Shown piece by piece: positions 6,713-9,488 of a DNA stretch of 9,488 nucleotides. The position numbers were made by a program, and so were the translations under genes. The notes under the pieces were generated by a model. It did not search any database. It was given only the letters and a program-made list of their open reading frames with translations, and had not been told where the DNA came from. The stretch is taken from the NCBI GenBank assembly GCA_964343305.1, contig CAYFJO010000419.1, positions 1 through 9,488 of the forward strand, in the 5' to 3' direction. Each line of letters starts with the position of its first letter. The first letter of the stretch is position 1. Source of the stretch: CAYFJO01 sp964343305. Its GTDB lineage: Bacteria > Planctomycetota > Planctomycetia > Pirellulales > Pirellulaceae.

Positions 6713-6722
6713 CGCCGGCCAT
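6713..6722 (+). repeat. Target-site duplication, right copy (10 bp)
   Basis: CGCCGGCCAT is identical to 5432-5441 and directly follows the right inverted repeat. Confidence 0.93.
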
Positions 6723-6820
6723 GAGGACCTGATACTAGAAGGAATACAAAAAAACCGATCATTTTTTCCCGCCGTGTCAGATTTCGGATGTGGGCTGCGT
6801 AATCTCTTATAGTAAGGAAA
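6723..6820 (+). promoter_or_regulatory. Leader of the sigma factor gene (native flank right of the IS)
   Basis: Only 98 native bases remain between the duplicated target and the sigma factor start, so any promoter element further upstream is now separated by the IS. The leader contains an A7 tract (6748-6754) and a T6 tract (6762-6767) that could pair. TATAGT at 6808-6813 resembles a -10 box, but it lies so close to the ATG that it would give a nearly leaderless transcript. I see no good -35 partner for it. AAGGA (6814-6818) is only 2 bases from the ATG. Confidence 0.4.
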
Positions 6821-7432
6821 ATGACATCCGTGACGCGAGCACCGGAAACCAGCGATAGTTTGTTGATTCGCGTGCGCGATTCGGATGATCGCGTGGCCTG
6901 GGAGCGGTTCGTCGCAATCTATCGCCCGACCGTCTACAGGATCGGCCGTCGAGCTGGTTTGCAGGATAGCGACGCCGAAGATCTGGCGCAGCGAGTGATG
7001 GCGTCGGTCGCGAATGCGATCCCGGACTGGGAGAAAGATCCGCGAAGAGGCGGCTTCCGTGGTTGGCTGAATCGGGTCGCACGGAACGCATTGGTCAGTA
7101 TGCTGCGTAGTGGTGGTCGCAACACGGCGATTGGTGGTAGCGATTTCCAAGAACAATTAATGTCGGTCGAAGCGCGGACCGACGAGATCGAACGAATTAT
7201 CGAGCAGGAACATCAACGCAGCCGATTGCGATGGGCTGCAGAACAAATACGACATGAGTTCAAGGACCAGTCATGGCGAGCGTTTTGGTTAACGACACTC
7301 GGCGACTCAACGGTCGTTGAGGCCGCGGAGAAGTTGGGTATGTCCACAGGGGCTGTGTATGCGGCTCGAAGCCGGATCATGCGGCGTTTGCAAGACCATG
7401 CTCAGAACGGCGATCCACACGAAGAGGAGTAG
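6821..7432 (+). CDS. ECF-type RNA polymerase sigma factor (planctomycete kinase-linked group)
   Basis: The protein has 203 residues. Sigma region 2 spans about 25-97: W27xxF30, YRPTVYRIGRRAGL 34-47, DAEDLAQRVM 51-60 (the core-binding helix), then FRGWLNRVARNALVSML 79-95 in the -10 recognition part. After a linker, region 4 is at about 150-190, with an AFWLTTLGDSTVVEAAEKLGMSTGAVYAARSRIMRRL helix-turn-helix. There is no extra C-terminal domain, only an acidic tail (GDPHEEE). It directs RNA polymerase to a specific promoter set, which the sequence does not reveal. The kinase gene follows after 5 bases with its ribosome binding site inside the last sigma codons, so the two are translationally coupled and almost certainly work together. 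The Shine-Dalgarno AAGGA is close to ATG 6821; GTG 6830 is an alternative start. Autoregulation is possible but not shown. Confidence 0.95.
   Translation: MTSVTRAPETSDSLLIRVRDSDDRVAWERFVAIYRPTVYRIGRRAGLQDSDAEDLAQRVMASVANAIPDWEKDPRRGGFRGWLNRVARNALVSMLRSGGRNTAIGGSDFQEQLMSVEARTDEIERIIEQEHQRSRLRWAAEQIRHEFKDQSWRAFWLTTLGDSTVVEAAEKLGMSTGAVYAARSRIMRRLQDHAQNGDPHEEE
7421..7429 (+). promoter_or_regulatory. Ribosome binding site of the kinase gene, inside the sigma gene
   Basis: GAAGAGGAG forms the last three sense codons of the sigma factor and lies 8 bases before GTG 7438. It supports the GTG start and implies translational coupling. Confidence 0.75.
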
Positions 7433-7437
7433 AACGC

Positions 7438-9488
7438 GTGACTAACCAACAATTGCACCGGCAATGTGATTCAGAAAAACTCAACGAACTCTTGCTTGGC
7501 TGCCTGTCAAATGAGGAAGAGGCGGCAATCGAGTCTCATCTTTCGCAATGCAGTTCATGCGCGGAAAAAATCCAACTAGCGGCCGTTCCAGGCACGTCGT
7601 GGGACGAAGCGCAATCGATGCTCGCGTTAGATGAATTTGATGGTGGACCGAGTGTGTCATCGCACAGCTCGCTCTTTCCGGTCGACATGCCGGAACGCGA
7701 GTACACATCGACGGCAGATTTGCTGACGCGCGAAATACAAGGTTGGCTCGATCCGACAGACGACCCACAAATGTTGGGGCGATTTGCAAGGTACGAGATT
7801 GTCGGGATCATCGGACATGGTGGCATGGGAATCGTTTTAAAAGGATTTGAAGCTTCGCTGAATCGCTACGTTGCGATCAAAGTGTTGGCTCCGCGATTGG
7901 CTTCCAACGGTTCGGCTCGTCAGCGATTTTCACGTGAGGCCCAGGCAGCCGCAGCGGTGTTGCACGAAAACGTGGTGGCAATTCACCGAGTCGACAAATT
8001 TCATGGCCTGCCTTTTCTTGTGATGCCGTATGTCGCCGGCATTTCGTTGCAAAAACGCATTGACGACGAAGGTCCACTGCGGACGACTGCCGTGTTAAGG
8101 ATCGGTTCGCAAATCGCCGGCGGTCTCGCGGCTGCTCATCAGCAAGGACTTGTGCATCGCGACATCAAGCCAGCCAACATTTTGCTGGACAAGGGGGTTG
8201 AGCGAGTCACCATCACAGACTTCGGGCTGGCTCGTGCAATGGACGATGCAACCGTGACACGGACTGGAATCATCGCCGGCACGCCACAGTATATGTCGCC
8301 AGAGCAAGCTCAAGCCAAACCGCTGGATGCACGAAGCGATCTGTTCAGTCTGGGAAGTGTTTTATATGCGATTTGCACGGGCCGACCACCGTTCCGCGCC
8401 GAGACCAGTCACGCTGTGATGCGGCGAATCACGGACGAAGATCCCAGACCGATCCGTGACATCAATCCAGACATACCAGAATGGCTTTGCCAGATCATCA
8501 ACTCCTTAATGTCGAAGCGGGCTGACGACCGTTTCGAATCGGCGAGTGAGGTAGCCGAGTTGTTCGAAGGATGTCTCGCACATGTGCAACAACCGACTGT
8601 TGTTCCGCTGCCAAAGAGTTGTACCACGGGCAGCTTGCCTGTATCCCGACAGGATATCGGCCGGTTCTTGCGAAAACCGTGGACTAGCGTCCAGGGGCTG
8701 ATCGCAACAGCCTTTTTTGCCTTCGTGCTGGTCTTCGCCGGCGTCCTGATTTCCATCGAATTGAATAAAGGAACGTTGACGATTGAATGCGAAGCGGACG
8801 GCGTACCAATAAAGATCACGCAAGGTGACAAGGTCGTCGAAAAGCTCACTGTGACTCGAACTGGCGCTAAAGTACGAATTGCGGCGGGCAAGTACGTTGT
8901 GGAGATTGACGGCGAGGCGGATGGAATCACGATTAAAGACGGAATCGTGGAATTACAGCGGCGGGGACAACGAATCGTGAGAGTTGTCCTGGACGAAGCT
9001 CCGCGAACTGCTGATTCTCGCAACCGAGATCAGAATCTGACGCAAAAACATGCGAATAGACGCTCGTACATGCTCCAATTCTCCGGTCGGCATGAGACGC
9101 ATTTGGTCATCCCTAAGCTGCGTTACGATGGCAGTCATCCAATTACGTTTGAAGCGACCGTAATGTCGCTCTATCGCGGATCGATCATCGGAGACTTCAA
9201 CGGTTCTGGCCTGGGACTTAGTGTTGCCGATGGGTATTGCACGTTTCACGTCAACGATGGTCGAGCCGCCGACAATGGCTATGCGTCTATAAAATCACCC
9301 ACACGCATCAAGTATCGTGTGACGACCGGACACGAAAAACCAATTCACATTGCTGGCGTCTTAGATGGAAGTGAACTACGTCTGTTTGTTGACGGTAAGC
9401 TCGAAGGTAAGGAGACGATTGGAAAGTTCAATCAGTCGAAGTTTCCATTCATGATTGGGGCAGATCCAGGCGGGCAAGGAGAGCCTAC
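7438..9488 (+). CDS. Membrane Ser/Thr protein kinase with anti-sigma-like zinc motif and LamG-like sensor domain (3' end outside window)
   Basis: The frame is open for 683 codons to the window edge. The GTG start is 5 bp after the sigma factor stop. Residues 1-48 resemble a zinc-binding anti-sigma (ZAS) motif: H34-x3-C38-x2-C41, with C10 or H7 as a possible further ligand. The Hanks-type kinase domain (119-380) has all key residues: glycine loop GHGGMG 126-131, K148 in VAIK, E167, HRDIKPAN 240-247, DFG 261-263, MSPE 286-289, D301. It should be active, phosphorylating Ser/Thr in the cytoplasm. One membrane segment (about 419-441) follows. Residues 445-518 resemble the PEGA-like region typical after the membrane span of planctomycete kinases, and residues about 545-683 a LamG/concanavalin-like domain (LRLFVDGKLEG 648-658, PFMIGADPGG 670-679). 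The topology suggests an external sensor controlling an internal kinase and the neighbouring sigma factor. The full length and any further C-terminal domain are not visible. Confidence 0.95.
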   Translation, partial: MTNQQLHRQCDSEKLNELLLGCLSNEEEAAIESHLSQCSSCAEKIQLAAVPGTSWDEAQSMLALDEFDGGPSVSSHSSLFPVDMPEREYTSTADLLTREIQGWLDPTDDPQMLGRFARYEIVGIIGHGGMGIVLKGFEASLNRYVAIKVLAPRLASNGSARQRFSREAQAAAAVLHENVVAIHRVDKFHGLPFLVMPYVAGISLQKRIDDEGPLRTTAVLRIGSQIAGGLAAAHQQGLVHRDIKPANILLDKGVERVTITDFGLARAMDDATVTRTGIIAGTPQYMSPEQAQAKPLDARSDLFSLGSVLYAICTGRPPFRAETSHAVMRRITDEDPRPIRDINPDIPEWLCQIINSLMSKRADDRFESASEVAELFEGCLAHVQQPTVVPLPKSCTTGSLPVSRQDIGRFLRKPWTSVQGLIATAFFAFVLVFAGVLISIELNKGTLTIECEADGVPIKITQGDKVVEKLTVTRTGAKVRIAAGKYVVEIDGEADGITIKDGIVELQRRGQRIVRVVLDEAPRTADSRNRDQNLTQKHANRRSYMLQFSGRHETHLVIPKLRYDGSHPITFEATVMSLYRGSIIGDFNGSGLGLSVADGYCTFHVNDGRAADNGYASIKSPTRIKYRVTTGHEKPIHIAGVLDGSELRLFVDGKLEGKETIGKFNQSKFPFMIGADPGGQGEP

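Noticed and set aside
8409..9249. Minus-strand open frames of 204, 105 and 98 codons at the right end
   Set aside because: Antisense to the kinase gene, whose frame is continuous with clear domains through to the window edge.

Overview
The window looks like chromosomal DNA of a planctomycete, probably in or near the Pirellulales. The evidence is gene style. There is an ECF sigma factor directly followed by a large membrane Ser/Thr kinase with a LamG-like C-terminus. There are also exported WD40 and leucine-rich-repeat proteins with beta-sandwich tails, and small secreted proteins of unknown function. No rRNA, tRNA or CRISPR array is visible.

Left part (1-2110): the tail of an unidentified + strand gene (2-85) is followed by about 500 bases with no convincing gene but one strong hairpin (317-357). 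Next come two + strand genes 40 bp apart, 587-1033 and 1074-1796, both encoding small exported proteins. Facing them on the - strand is a broken gene remnant (about 1866-2110).

Middle part (2154-5250, - strand): an exported LRR protein (3652-5250) lies upstream of an exported seven-bladed WD40 protein (2154-3593). The gap is 58 bp, and the remnant lies 43 bp further downstream, so these look like one former three-gene operon. Both repeat proteins carry a C-terminal Ig-like/beta-sandwich region after the repeat scaffold, and the small protein at 587-1033 looks like such a domain alone.

Insertion sequence (5442-6712): a complete, recent-looking ISAs1-family element of 1271 bp. It has an intact 380-aa transposase, 18-bp terminal inverted repeats (16/18 matching) and a perfect 10-bp target duplication (CGCCGGCCAT). 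It sits in the divergent intergenic region between the LRR gene and the sigma factor. Removing it and one target copy restores an intergenic region of about 289 bp.

Right part (6821-9488, + strand): an ECF sigma factor is followed after 5 bp by a GTG-started kinase gene that runs off the window end. The kinase has, in order, an N-terminal anti-sigma-like zinc motif (HxxxCxxC), a complete Hanks-type kinase domain, one membrane segment, a PEGA-like juxtamembrane region and a LamG/concanavalin-like sensor domain. The reasonable inference is a one-polypeptide signalling device in which a kinase/anti-sigma protein controls the adjacent sigma factor. Sigma-kinase pairs of this general type are known in planctomycetes. 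I see no clearly new defence or mobile system. The most informative items are this pair, the exactly delimited IS, the gene remnant and the Ig-like tails shared by the secreted proteins.
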